Position numbers and translations under genes: made by a program. Source: an uncultured Muribaculaceae bacterium (GTDB lineage: Bacteria; Bacteroidota; Bacteroidia; Bacteroidales; Muribaculaceae). From it: DNA of 56,221 nucleotides. The notes below the pieces were generated by a model, which had not been told where the DNA came from, ran no database searches, and saw only the letters and a list, made by a program, of their open reading frames with translations. Positions 17,168 through 25,693 of the stretch are shown one piece after another (positions within the stretch are counted from its first letter, which is position 1; each line of letters begins with the position of its first letter). The stretch spans positions 1 through 56,221 of the forward strand of contig CAJUPY010000018.1 in NCBI GenBank assembly GCA_910588035.1, read 5' to 3'.

Positions 17168-17980
17168 TTATTTTTTGATCGGTTTGACATTCATTAGAAA
17201 GAGACGTCCGTCAATAGTGTTGTAGACGATTTTCGATCCGTCGGCCGACGCACTCGGATTCATTGTCATCGTCTCAGGTTTGGTCAGCGGCTGAACCTCG
17301 CCTCCGTCAATCGACAAGGCGACAATTTGCGACGAACTGAACTGGTGGCCGTCGTCAGTTGCTTTCATGGCTACAATGACATTGTCACCCAACCAGCTCG
17401 GAGACTCATAATTTCCGAGGGTAGAGAGCACCCGACCATGCAGATCGGTTATGACTATGCCCTTTCCTGCGGCAAAAAACATGATTTTTGTACGGTCAGG
17501 CGACACCGATGGCCAAAGATAACCGGCATAAGACTCGACAGGCTCACAGACGGTCTCTTTTCCATTGACAGTGATGAACAGTTTCGAGTCTTCGACGCGT
17601 GCGCTGACATCGGAGGCTACGGCACGCACACCACGGTTGTTTTTCAACTCGACCGATTGTTTCTTTATCGCTTTTTCACCATAAGTGCCTTTTTCACGGG
17701 TTTCAAAGACAACGCGGTTACCTGAAAACGCGGCATTCAGGCCGGCACGTGGTTCCGTGCTGATGCGTGTCGTGACATTATCTTCAAGATCTACCATTTT
17801 CAAACCGGTGAAATTGGCTGATGTGAACAATACCCGTGTGCCTGAAGCATCAATCACAGGATAATACATGTCGTTTTCCACACCCTGCAGAAGAGGGGTG
17901 ACAGAGGAGACTTCGACAACCTGCGCGCTGAGCGACAGAGAGGCGGCAGCACACCCCAACAATAGATTCAGTTTTTTCAT
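17168..17980 (-). CDS. Secreted TolB/PD40-like beta-propeller protein B
   Basis: A 270-residue paralogue of propeller A with a signal peptide ending near SLSAQ (about residue 19). Its blades carry motifs such as YPVIDASGTRVLFTSA, WPSVSPDRTKIMFFA and NPSASADGSKIVYNT. No catalytic residues or sorting tail are recognisable. It lies 15 bases after the phosphodiester glycosidase gene and 5 bases before amidase B. The repeated order propeller-amidase, propeller-amidase implies the pair, not the single gene, was duplicated. Role as a partner or regulator of the amidase is inference. Confidence 0.75.
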   Translation of the reverse strand: MKKLNLLLGCAAASLSLSAQVVEVSSVTPLLQGVENDMYYPVIDASGTRVLFTSANFTGLKMVDLEDNVTTRISTEPRAGLNAAFSGNRVVFETREKGTYGEKAIKKQSVELKNNRGVRAVASDVSARVEDSKLFITVNGKETVCEPVESYAGYLWPSVSPDRTKIMFFAAGKGIVITDLHGRVLSTLGNYESPSWLGDNVIVAMKATDDGHQFSSSQIVALSIDGGEVQPLTKPETMTMNPSASADGSKIVYNTIDGRLFLMNVKPIKK

Positions 17981-17995
17981 TGATATGAGATTTTG

Positions 17996-20551
17996 TTATT
18001 TTACTATTACTTTTCGAACAACATTTCCCGACTTTGTTGAAACCGAGAGCATGTAAACACCCGGGGCCAATGCGGGAATATCGAAGTTGACCACCGTCTG
18101 GCCGGCCGGCGACGAATAAACCGACGCACCGCTGAGGTTAAACAGTTCGACAGCTGTGATGTCTTCGCTACCTGAAACAGTCAGAGCCGAACCCGACATG
18201 ACCGGATTAGGCCATACTGAGATATTTGAGGCTCCGTCGCCTGCCGTCACATCTTCGACTCCGGCAGAGTAATTGTCATATTCGGCATGAAGGTCTTTAA
18301 TAGCTATTGTCTGCTCCCCTTTGTTAGCCGATGAGATCGAAGTGTAGAAATCAAGTTGCTTGAGCGTATAGGGATAGCTTGCGAGATCGGCGGGATTACC
18401 GGCATGCTCGATCGGAAGATTGATCGTGACCTCGGCTCCGGCTTTGAAAACCGTTCCGTCGGTCGGCGTCACTTTAACAATCGACTGCTGAGGCTTGCTT
18501 GCCGATCTTATATCCACGTCAATATATTTCAAATCGATCGAGGGAACGAAAGTCAAGACAATGCGGTCGGGAAGACTGTAGAATTTCAGATCTTTGCTCA
18601 TGCGGACATATGGTGTGCGAGGAGATCCGTATGTAAACGACAGCGTGCCTTGTCCGTCAATAGCTGTTTTGGTGATTCCGCTCGACGCTTTGGTAGCCCA
18701 CGACGACCAGTCGGTTTCATTGATGCGGGGCGAGGGTGCGATCTCGACCGTCACGCTCGTTTTGTCAACGAAATCACCGATTCGGCCGGTAACCTCTGTC
18801 GTACCCTCTTTCAAACCTTTGAGAACACCCTTTTCATCAATCATGGCCACGCTGTTGTCCTCAACAGTCCACTCGATTGACGACGGATCATAGGTATAGA
18901 CATTGTCACCTATGCTTGCTGTCACTTCCATTGCATAACTGCGTGTGGCATCGATCAAGATCGGATTGATTCTGATTTTCAGTTCGGCTGACAGAACATT
19001 GATGTTTTTCGAGACTGAGACCCCGTTGTAGGTTGCCGTCAGCAGACCTGACATCTGGGTACCTCCGGCGGTGAAAACTGAACCGGAGCAGCTGCCCAAT
19101 TCGGCCGGGCATGAAAGGGTGAAACCTTTAACATCGGTGTCTATCAGATCGCCATATTGGTTATACCCGAGCACTTTAGGTGTGAACGACGAATAGACCG
19201 GGGCCTGCAGTGTGTTCTCTTCAAATTCAAGACGTGCGACAGTGTTGTCTTCCGGGGCCGTTGAAATCAGGAACATGCCGTTTGCAACAGCACGCGGATT
19301 GCCCTCGGTCGTCGTGTTTATCACCTTACCCTCGACAAGCATCTCAGCCGAACCACCGGCATCGAAGCTGACCGCACTCGCGCAACCATAGTGTTTGAGA
19401 ATGTAGCACATCTCGCGTGTCGAACAGCCCTTTGAATTACCATAAATCTTATCGTTTGACTTGTCTATGACAATAACAAAAAGCTTACGGCGGTCGGCCG
19501 AAGTACCATATCCGGTGCGGCTATAAACCTGAGCGTTGTAGCTCATGTCATTTGCATCGGTCAACTCGCCATCAAGCAGAACGGTTCCGAGACCGCCGAT
19601 GATCTGTTCCAGTTTCGGACGGTCTCCCCGGCCTTTAGTCGAAGTCGACCACCCGTAGTTCACCGTGACCTTATCACCCGGCACAAGTTTCGCCAACAGG
19701 TCTTTGTTGGCACCGCGTCCGACGAGTGCGAGATCATTGTTTCCGAGTGTGCCCTGACCGGCATCGGTTCTGACCTCCTTGACGACAAACTCGATGTCTT
19801 CCGCCGACATCCAACGCTGTCCTTCTGCGAGATCAAGGAGCACCTCAGTCGCCTGACCGGCAACGTCCATGAAATGGTTCTTGCCGTCTGTGCCTACATA
19901 TTGATCAACGGGCATGAATTTCTTAGATGTTCCATAAAACGAATTGTACATGACCAATTCACCGTCACGACAAACCTTGTTTGACTGAATTATCTCGAGT
20001 TGCCCGAGTTTTTCGTTATTAATGGCGGTTGCATAAAACGCCATTGATTTAACCCACATATTCTTGTCGGTGTCGATTCCGACAATCGCCGACTTTTTCC
20101 AACCGCCGACCCACTGGTCACTGTGGTGGTTTGTTTCGGTGATGATCTTGCCGTTTCTGAGATTGGCGTTATATGTGGCCCCGATCAGTTTGTCACTCCA
20201 GGGTTCCTGTGTCGCCACACACCAGAAATTGGCGTTTGCGCCTCCCAACACTTTGTGTCCGGGCGTAGTCATGCGCTTCGAAGCCGAAGACAGGGCCTCC
20301 GTCTTATAAAGAGTCTCGGATGCCTGCATCGTCTCGACGCGAGTGTAGGGATTATCAAGATCCATGACAAGCATGTTGACGTTCAGAGGAAAATCCGTAA
20401 TGCGGAGACGTGTATATTTCACTCCGGGACCGAGATCGCGTTCAATCAACGTCTCAGCCTGATAGGGGGTGTTTCCAAACATGATTGTCTCCGCAGTAGT
20501 CTGAAGAGACAGAAACATTGCTATTGAAGCAGGTAGTAGAAGTTTATTCAT
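17996..20551 (-). CDS. Secreted phosphodiester glycosidase (NAGPA/DUF2233) with T9SS tail
   Basis: The catalytic region (about residues 60-430) matches the NAGPA family, related to the mammalian uncovering enzyme that removes GlcNAc from GlcNAc-phosphate diesters. Visible marks are AVSFDAGGSAEMLVEG and the following NPRAVANGMFLI. After it come Ig-like segments (a Big_2-like one about 560-640), a jelly-roll-like region and a type A sorting tail (VWPNPVMSGSALTV... ending VVRKVIVK). I chose the ATG at 20549-20551, which begins a signal peptide (MNKLLLPASIAMFLSLQ); 851 residues. It is first in the five-gene operon with the amidases. A natural substrate with a sugar-phosphodiester, such as a wall polymer, is inference. 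Confidence 0.85.
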   Translation of the reverse strand: MNKLLLPASIAMFLSLQTTAETIMFGNTPYQAETLIERDLGPGVKYTRLRITDFPLNVNMLVMDLDNPYTRVETMQASETLYKTEALSSASKRMTTPGHKVLGGANANFWCVATQEPWSDKLIGATYNANLRNGKIITETNHHSDQWVGGWKKSAIVGIDTDKNMWVKSMAFYATAINNEKLGQLEIIQSNKVCRDGELVMYNSFYGTSKKFMPVDQYVGTDGKNHFMDVAGQATEVLLDLAEGQRWMSAEDIEFVVKEVRTDAGQGTLGNNDLALVGRGANKDLLAKLVPGDKVTVNYGWSTSTKGRGDRPKLEQIIGGLGTVLLDGELTDANDMSYNAQVYSRTGYGTSADRRKLFVIVIDKSNDKIYGNSKGCSTREMCYILKHYGCASAVSFDAGGSAEMLVEGKVINTTTEGNPRAVANGMFLISTAPEDNTVARLEFEENTLQAPVYSSFTPKVLGYNQYGDLIDTDVKGFTLSCPAELGSCSGSVFTAGGTQMSGLLTATYNGVSVSKNINVLSAELKIRINPILIDATRSYAMEVTASIGDNVYTYDPSSIEWTVEDNSVAMIDEKGVLKGLKEGTTEVTGRIGDFVDKTSVTVEIAPSPRINETDWSSWATKASSGITKTAIDGQGTLSFTYGSPRTPYVRMSKDLKFYSLPDRIVLTFVPSIDLKYIDVDIRSASKPQQSIVKVTPTDGTVFKAGAEVTINLPIEHAGNPADLASYPYTLKQLDFYTSISSANKGEQTIAIKDLHAEYDNYSAGVEDVTAGDGASNISVWPNPVMSGSALTVSGSEDITAVELFNLSGASVYSSPAGQTVVNFDIPALAPGVYMLSVSTKSGNVVRKVIVK

Positions 20552-20592
20552 CTTAAGTGATAACGAGTTAGTTGGCAATTATATATTATGTG

Positions 20593-20600
20593 CAAATATA
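20593..20600 (-). promoter_or_regulatory. -7 box (TATATTTG) of the hydrolase operon
   Basis: TATATTTG on the minus strand lies 41 bases before the glycosidase start and is the only TAnnTTTG box found in the divergent gap to serC. The -33 region has no clear TTG at the right spacing. Confidence 0.5.
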
Positions 20601-20691
20601 AGACTAAATTTTTGTTCTACTTGCTTAAAATTTGTTAATCATTGTTATAAGAAATGATTAACAGCTTTTTAAAAAAATTTTTCAGAAAAGA

Positions 20692-20722
20692 TTGACTCCG
20701 ATTAAAAATCGTTGTATCTTTG
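20692..20722 (+). promoter_or_regulatory. serC promoter, TTG-N20-TATCTTTG
   Basis: TTG (20692-20694), 20 bases, TATCTTTG (20715-20722). It matches the Bacteroidetes consensus and lies 40 bases before the serC ATG. It should drive the serC-serA transcript. Confidence 0.75.
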
Positions 20723-20762
20723 TGAACTATCAATTCTCAATTAACCCATAAAACCATACATT

Positions 20763-21836
20763 ATGAAAAAGCATAATTTCTATGCCGGACCTTCAATTCT
20801 GAGTCAGTACACAATTCAGAACACAGCCGATGCGATCATTAATTTTGCAGACATGGGCTTGTCCATTCTCGAAATCTCTCACCGCAGCAAACAATTCCAG
20901 GCCGTTATGGACGAGGCGACAGCGTTGGTGAAAGAATTGCTCGAAGTACCCGAGGGCTACAGCGTGCTGTTTCTGGGCGGAGGCGCAAGCCTTCAGTTCT
21001 GCATGGTTCCTTTCAACATGCTTGAGACAAAAGCCGCATACCTAAACACCGGCGTATGGTCAACAAAAGCAATAAAAGAAGCCAAAATTTTTGGTGAGGT
21101 TGTCGAAGTGGCCTCTTCAAAAGACCGCAATTTCAACTACATACCGAAGGACTTTACCGTTCCTCAAGATGTCGACTATTTCCACTACACCACAAACAAC
21201 ACAATCTACGGCACAGAGATACGCAAAGATCCCGATGCCGGCAATGTACGCCTCATTGCCGACATGTCGTCTGACATCTTCTCCCGTCAGATAGACGTTT
21301 CCAAATATGACATCATCTATGCGGGCGCACAGAAAAACCTCGCACCTGCCGGTGTGACAATCGCCATTGTCCGCGATGATGCTCTCGGACATGTCACACG
21401 CCCGATTCCGACAATGCTCGACTACCGCACTCATGTGAAAAAGGGTTCAATGTTCAACACGCCACCGGTTCTGCCGATCTTCTCCGCTCTTCAGACCTTG
21501 AAATATTACAAACAGCTCGGCGGCATAAAAGAAATTGAAAAGGTAGATCTCGCAAAAGCCGCGAAACTCTATGAGACAATCGATTCAAGCCGCATGTTCG
21601 TGGCCACAGTTCCCGATCATGCCGACCGTTCGATCATGAACGTATGCTTTGTGATGAAACCCGAATACGCTGAACTTGAAAAAGACTTCATCGACTTCGC
21701 TACAACAAAAGGCATCGTAGGCATAAAAGGACACCGTGATGTCGGCGGTTTCCGCGCGTCACTCTACAACGCGCTCCCGATGGAAAGCGTTGACGCACTT
21801 GTTGCTTGCATGAAGGAATTTCAGTCAAACCACTAA
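20763..21836 (+). CDS. serC: Phosphoserine aminotransferase
   Basis: SerC transfers an amino group from glutamate to 3-phosphohydroxypyruvate, giving phosphoserine; the same chemistry serves PLP synthesis in some bacteria. The 357-residue fold-type I aminotransferase begins with the family's KKHNFYAGPSILS. It has LFLGGGASLQF near 70-80 and the PLP lysine at K191 (AGAQKNLAPAG). Length is typical. serA follows after 14 bases, giving a compact serine operon. No serB is present here. Confidence 0.97.
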   Translation: MKKHNFYAGPSILSQYTIQNTADAIINFADMGLSILEISHRSKQFQAVMDEATALVKELLEVPEGYSVLFLGGGASLQFCMVPFNMLETKAAYLNTGVWSTKAIKEAKIFGEVVEVASSKDRNFNYIPKDFTVPQDVDYFHYTTNNTIYGTEIRKDPDAGNVRLIADMSSDIFSRQIDVSKYDIIYAGAQKNLAPAGVTIAIVRDDALGHVTRPIPTMLDYRTHVKKGSMFNTPPVLPIFSALQTLKYYKQLGGIKEIEKVDLAKAAKLYETIDSSRMFVATVPDHADRSIMNVCFVMKPEYAELEKDFIDFATTKGIVGIKGHRDVGGFRASLYNALPMESVDALVACMKEFQSNH

Positions 21837-21850
21837 ACACACGTCGCACT

Positions 21851-22771
21851 ATGAAAGTACTCGTTGCAACTGAAAAGCCGTTTGCGGCTGTAGCCGTCAA
21901 CGGCATACGCGAGGTTATTGAAGGAGCCGGTTATGAACTCGAACTCCTTGAAAAATACAGCGATAAGAAAGAGTTTCTAGCTGCCGTCGCGACAGCCGAC
22001 GGACTGATCATTCGCAGTGACAAAGTCGACAGCGAAGTTCTTGATGCCGCCAGACAACTCAAAGTTGTTGTGCGCGCGGGCGCAGGATATGACAATGTGG
22101 ATCTCGCCTCTGCGACAGCCCATGGTGTATGTGTCGAAAACACACCCGGACAAAATTCAAACGCAGTTGCCGAACTTGTTTTCGGACTTGCCGTCATGGC
22201 CGTCAGAAACATGTATGACGGAACTTCGGGCAGCGAGCTGAAAGATAAGAACATCGGCATACACGCGTTTGGCCAGGTTGGACGAAACGTAGCACGCATT
22301 GCAAAAGGCTTCGGCATGAAAGTCAGCGCCCTCGACCCCTATTGCCCCGACGAAGCAATCGTGGCCGCCGGAGTGGAACCGGTTCACAGTGTCGAAGAAC
22401 TCTATCGCAACAACAAGATTGTGTCTCTCCACATTCCGGCTACCGACGAGACACGCAAGTCGGTCGGATTTGACCTCATAACCCTGCTGCCGAAAAACGG
22501 AGTGCTTGTCAATACCGCCCGCAAAGAGGTCATTGATGAGGACGGTCTTGCAAAAGCACTGCGGGAACGCCCCGACATCAAATATGTCGCCGATATCAGA
22601 CCCGACAACGCCGATGCCCTTAAAGAAGAGTTCGGGAACCGTGTTTTCTTCACACCCAAAAAAATGGGAGCACAGACTTCTGAAGCAAACATCAACGCCG
22701 GTATCGCCGCCGCACGCCAGGTGGTGGCATTCCTGCGCGACGGAGTTGATAAATTCAGAGTCAACAAGTAA
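21851..22771 (+). CDS. serA: D-3-phosphoglycerate dehydrogenase, short ACT-less type with Lys at the His site
   Basis: The enzyme oxidises 3-phosphoglycerate to 3-phosphohydroxypyruvate with NAD, the first step of serine synthesis. I start at ATG 21851 (MKVLVATEKP), giving 306 residues; the earlier ATG at 21806 lies inside serC. The Rossmann motif is FGQVGRN (140-146) and the catalytic Arg is R224 (NTARKEVID). There is no ACT or ASB domain, so serine feedback through ACT is not expected. The usual TPHxGA histidine is replaced in TPKKMGAQT (K270/K271), and DVFxxEP is DIRPDNA. Short PGDHs with this lysine are known, as I recall, from Bacteroidales and Entamoeba. Confidence 0.92.
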   Translation: MKVLVATEKPFAAVAVNGIREVIEGAGYELELLEKYSDKKEFLAAVATADGLIIRSDKVDSEVLDAARQLKVVVRAGAGYDNVDLASATAHGVCVENTPGQNSNAVAELVFGLAVMAVRNMYDGTSGSELKDKNIGIHAFGQVGRNVARIAKGFGMKVSALDPYCPDEAIVAAGVEPVHSVEELYRNNKIVSLHIPATDETRKSVGFDLITLLPKNGVLVNTARKEVIDEDGLAKALRERPDIKYVADIRPDNADALKEEFGNRVFFTPKKMGAQTSEANINAGIAAARQVVAFLRDGVDKFRVNK

Positions 22772-22792
22772 CCGCCAATAAACATTTAAGCT

Positions 22793-22832
22793 TTGAGGAG
22801 CGTTTAGAGTATAAACTTTAAACGCTCCTCAA
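22793..22832 (+). terminator. Perfect 14-bp hairpin between serA and the next gene
   Basis: Arms TTGAGGAGCGTTTA (22793-22806) and TAAACGCTCCTCAA (22819-22832) flank a 12-base loop. The right arm ends 2 bases before the ATG at 22835, and no T tract follows, so it may terminate serC-serA poorly or instead block translation of the next gene. Confidence 0.55.
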
Positions 22833-22834
22833 TT

Positions 22835-23071
22835 ATGTCTGACCGCTATACTTATCAAGAAAAAGAGGAATTGCCCGACAGCGCGTTCGGACTTCCTGAA
22901 AGAAGAGAATATCCGATGACCGATGCCGCACATGTCAGAGCGGCGGAAGCCTATTTCAGATATTGCCCTGAAGAATTAAAACCACGTCTGGCACGCGCCA
23001 TAATGACACGCGCCAAAGAATTTGATGTCGACGTGCAAAGCCCGACTATCCTCAGCTATGTCAGACAATGA
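22835..23071 (+). CDS. Small DUF6582-like protein
   Basis: A 78-residue soluble, charged protein. Its N-terminal part (LPDSAFGLPERREYPMTDAA) resembles DUF6582-type small proteins that share a LPDSxF..P..R.YP.xDxxH pattern; it continues with HVRAAEAYFRYCPEE and a helical basic tail. Function is unknown; similar sequences occur in phage and chromosomal settings. It directly follows the hairpin after serA, with no visible Shine-Dalgarno, so expression may be limited by that structure. Confidence 0.6.
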   Translation: MSDRYTYQEKEELPDSAFGLPERREYPMTDAAHVRAAEAYFRYCPEELKPRLARAIMTRAKEFDVDVQSPTILSYVRQ

Positions 23072-23092
23072 CCCATAGACTTTTCCGTCGCC

Positions 23093-23191
23093 CACAGCCG
23101 GCAGACCGTAGTCCAATCTAAAACGGAATCACACTGTAAGCATCAATCAGTCAATGCCGGTGACTGCCGCGGACATTTCCAGCCGGCTGTG
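23093..23191. other. Possible structured RNA or 3' UTR element
   Basis: Ten-base inverted arms CACAGCCGGC (23093-23102) and GCCGGCTGTG (23182-23191) enclose 79 bases that can form at least two smaller stems (CCGT..ACGG and AGTCA..TGACT). It lies in the 244-base gap between the DUF6582-like gene and the acyltransferase. No known riboswitch core was recognised. Strand cannot be fixed. Confidence 0.3.
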
Positions 23192-23264
23192 AGACGCAAA
23201 AGTTAATTTATTTTAAGCTAAGTTTTAAAATCCTACGAACAATAGGATTTATTAACAAAAGTTG

Positions 23265-23272
23265 TAACTTTG
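23265..23272 (+). promoter_or_regulatory. -7 box (TAACTTTG) of the acyltransferase gene
   Basis: TAACTTTG lies 43 bases before the ATG at 23316. A 7-bp inverted repeat, AATCCTA/TAGGATT (23229-23249), sits just upstream of it, either the end of the preceding transcript or an operator. Confidence 0.5.
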
Positions 23273-23315
23273 TCTGCTGAAAAGAAAAAATGGTCTCACG
23301 CCACATTCAACTGAC

Positions 23316-24476
23316 ATGAATATCGAAAATTTCAAAGATATATCCCCCTATGAAAACAGTGAGGTTGCTTCAAAACTCGCTCAATTAGTGAAAGAACCGG
23401 GGTTCGAACATGCGGTCAGATTTGTCATGCCAAATGTTGACTATCCAACTTTTTCAGCACAATTGGCGACCATAGACAACAAAGAAGACTTTCAGAAAAA
23501 AATAATGTACCCGTTTCTCGTGTGGCTCGAAAAGAACACGACTTCGGGTGTGTCAATCAGTGGGATAGAGAATTATGAACCCGGCACTTCCTACACGTTT
23601 ATCACCAACCACCGTGACATAGTGCTTGACGCATCTTTCCTCAACCTCAACCTGATCAACCACAACCTTCCGACAACCGAAATAGCCATTGGTGACAACC
23701 TGCTGATCTATGACTGGATCGACGATCTTGTCAGACTTAACAAGAGCTTCATTGTCAGACGCAATCTGAAACTCACCAAAGCTCTTGAAGCGGCAAAACA
23801 TCTTTCGGCATACATTCATTTCGCCATACTCCACAAACATGAGTCAATCTGGATCGCACAACGCGAAGGCCGCGCAAAAGACTCCAACGACCTGACTCAG
23901 GAGAGCCTCATTAAGATGCTCGGACTCGGAGGTGACGGTTCGATGAGAGAGAACATCGAGTCTGTCAACTTGCTCCCCACTGCGATATCCTATGAATATG
24001 ACCCCAATGATTATCTTAAGGTCAAGGAATTCCTCCTCAAGAAACGTGATCCCAACTTCAAGAAATCGCAACACGACGACTTGTTGAGCATGGAAACCGG
24101 GCTTCTCAAGGGCAAGGGGCACATACACTTCACAATCGGCAAATGTCTTACCGGACGTCTCAGACAATTGCCAGCCGATATCGATAAAAACAGTTTCGTA
24201 CGCACTGTCTGCGACATGATTGACAATCAGATCCACTCAGGCTATCAGATCTATCCGATCAATTATGTTGCATACGACCGTCTGAACGGAGATCACCGCT
24301 TTTCTGAGCACTATACGGATGAAGAAGAGCGAAACGCGCTCGATTATATCGACCGGCAGTTATCGCTGATTGATGTCGAAGACATCACCCCTGAGGAAAC
24401 AGTTTTCATGCGCGAGAAAATGTTTGGAATGTATGCCAATCCCCTCGCCAACAAATTGAAAGCTGAGGAACAATAA
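23316..24476 (+). CDS. PlsC-like glycerophosphate/lysophospholipid acyltransferase
   Basis: The 386-residue protein has an acyltransferase core. FITNHRDIVLDA (H99 to D105) stands in place of the NHxxxxD box, and AQREGRAKD (near 182-190) in place of the EGTR box; both are family landmarks. The His-Asp spacing is HX5D rather than the canonical HX4D, which I believe is normal for this Bacteroidetes subfamily. No clear signal peptide is seen and membrane association is probably peripheral. It likely acylates a glycerol-phosphate or lysophospholipid; the substrate is not determinable. The metallophosphoesterase gene follows after 14 bases. Confidence 0.8.
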   Translation: MNIENFKDISPYENSEVASKLAQLVKEPGFEHAVRFVMPNVDYPTFSAQLATIDNKEDFQKKIMYPFLVWLEKNTTSGVSISGIENYEPGTSYTFITNHRDIVLDASFLNLNLINHNLPTTEIAIGDNLLIYDWIDDLVRLNKSFIVRRNLKLTKALEAAKHLSAYIHFAILHKHESIWIAQREGRAKDSNDLTQESLIKMLGLGGDGSMRENIESVNLLPTAISYEYDPNDYLKVKEFLLKKRDPNFKKSQHDDLLSMETGLLKGKGHIHFTIGKCLTGRLRQLPADIDKNSFVRTVCDMIDNQIHSGYQIYPINYVAYDRLNGDHRFSEHYTDEEERNALDYIDRQLSLIDVEDITPEETVFMREKMFGMYANPLANKLKAEEQ

Positions 24477-24490
24477 TTCTGTACCAAACC

Positions 24491-25681
24491 ATGAGACTGC
24501 CGTTGCTGATCATTGCGCTGATGATTGTTGTCGAGATTTTAACCGACAGCTACATCTATTGTGCGATCGGCAAAAGAATCAGGAAACCGAGATGCTGGCG
24601 CATGCTTCATGTGACAGTGTCAATCTTGTTTACGGCAGGTTTGCTCTGTCCGTTCCTGCTGCCGGTCAGATCAGGCAGTGACGCACAGTTGAGATTCGTA
24701 ATGTGGACCCTCTATTCGTTTTTGTCGGTCTACATTTCAAAATTAATATGGATACTCTTTGATCTTATCGCCAAAATTCCGGAATTGGCCGGGTGGTTCA
24801 GGCTAAGAAGTGTCTCGATTGCCGGAGGTGTGGCAGCTGCAGCGGTGTTTTGCATCATGTGGTGGGGTGCGCTGTTCAACCGATTCTCAATTGATGTCAA
24901 GGAGGTGTCTGTAGAAATCGCGTCGCTTCCGGCAGAATTTGACGGTTACCGCATTGTCCAGTTATCAGATCTACATGTGGGCACATTTGGCAACGACACC
25001 ACGTTTGTTTCTGAAATCGTCACTACTGTCAACGATCTGAAACCCGATCTGATAGTTTTCACCGGAGATATCGTCAACCGCCGTTCATCGGAGCTATCGC
25101 CCTTCGCACTAACCTTGTCACGACTCCACGCACCCGACGGGGTTCTGTCAATTCTCGGAAACCACGACTACGGAGATTACTCTGAGTGGCCCGATGAAAG
25201 AGCAAAGGAAAACAACATGAAACTTCTGAAAAGGCTGAACATGTTAATGGGGTGGAGACTGTTGCTTAACGAAACCCAGTTCATCAACAAAGGGAATGAC
25301 TCGATCGCCGTTATCGGTGTCGAGAATATCGGTGACGCACCGTTTCCGGTTTACGGATCGCTAAAGCAGGCCTATCCCGACCTGTCCGATTCTGTTACAA
25401 AGATTTTACTCACACACAATCCGGCCCATTGGTCAGACTCTATTTCGGGGCATAAAGATGTGAATATCCAGCTGTCGCTGTCGGGTCACACACATGCCAT
25501 GCAGATGACAATCGGATCATTCTCACCGGCAAAATACCGCTATAAAAACTGGGGAGGCCTCTATGCCGACGAAACCACTTCAAACCAATTGTACGTAAAC
25601 ATCGGCGAGGGTACAGTCGGATTGCCTGCAAGAATTGGTGCGACACCCGAAATCACTGTGATCACGTTAAAAAAGCCATAA
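24491..25681 (+). CDS. Membrane-anchored metallophosphoesterase (YkuE/YaeI-like)
   Basis: Residues 1-135 contain about four hydrophobic helices. The rest is a calcineurin-like phosphoesterase with all metal-binding blocks: QLSDLHVG, VFTGDIVN, LGNHDYGDY, a later THNPAHW and SGHTHAMQM. YaeI/YkuE-like enzymes act on phosphodiesters or lipid headgroups at the outer face of the inner membrane; the substrate here is unknown. The 396-residue length suits this class. It is part of a plus-strand run (acyltransferase, phosphoesterase, tex, folK-like) with gaps of 12-14 bases or overlaps, so it is probably cotranscribed. Confidence 0.88.
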   Translation: MRLPLLIIALMIVVEILTDSYIYCAIGKRIRKPRCWRMLHVTVSILFTAGLLCPFLLPVRSGSDAQLRFVMWTLYSFLSVYISKLIWILFDLIAKIPELAGWFRLRSVSIAGGVAAAAVFCIMWWGALFNRFSIDVKEVSVEIASLPAEFDGYRIVQLSDLHVGTFGNDTTFVSEIVTTVNDLKPDLIVFTGDIVNRRSSELSPFALTLSRLHAPDGVLSILGNHDYGDYSEWPDERAKENNMKLLKRLNMLMGWRLLLNETQFINKGNDSIAVIGVENIGDAPFPVYGSLKQAYPDLSDSVTKILLTHNPAHWSDSISGHKDVNIQLSLSGHTHAMQMTIGSFSPAKYRYKNWGGLYADETTSNQLYVNIGEGTVGLPARIGATPEITVITLKKP

Positions 25682-25693
25682 CAAAACCACCCT

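Noticed and set aside
21806..21850. Upstream ATG for serA
   Set aside because: It lies inside serC and adds residues before the conserved MKVLVATEKP start.
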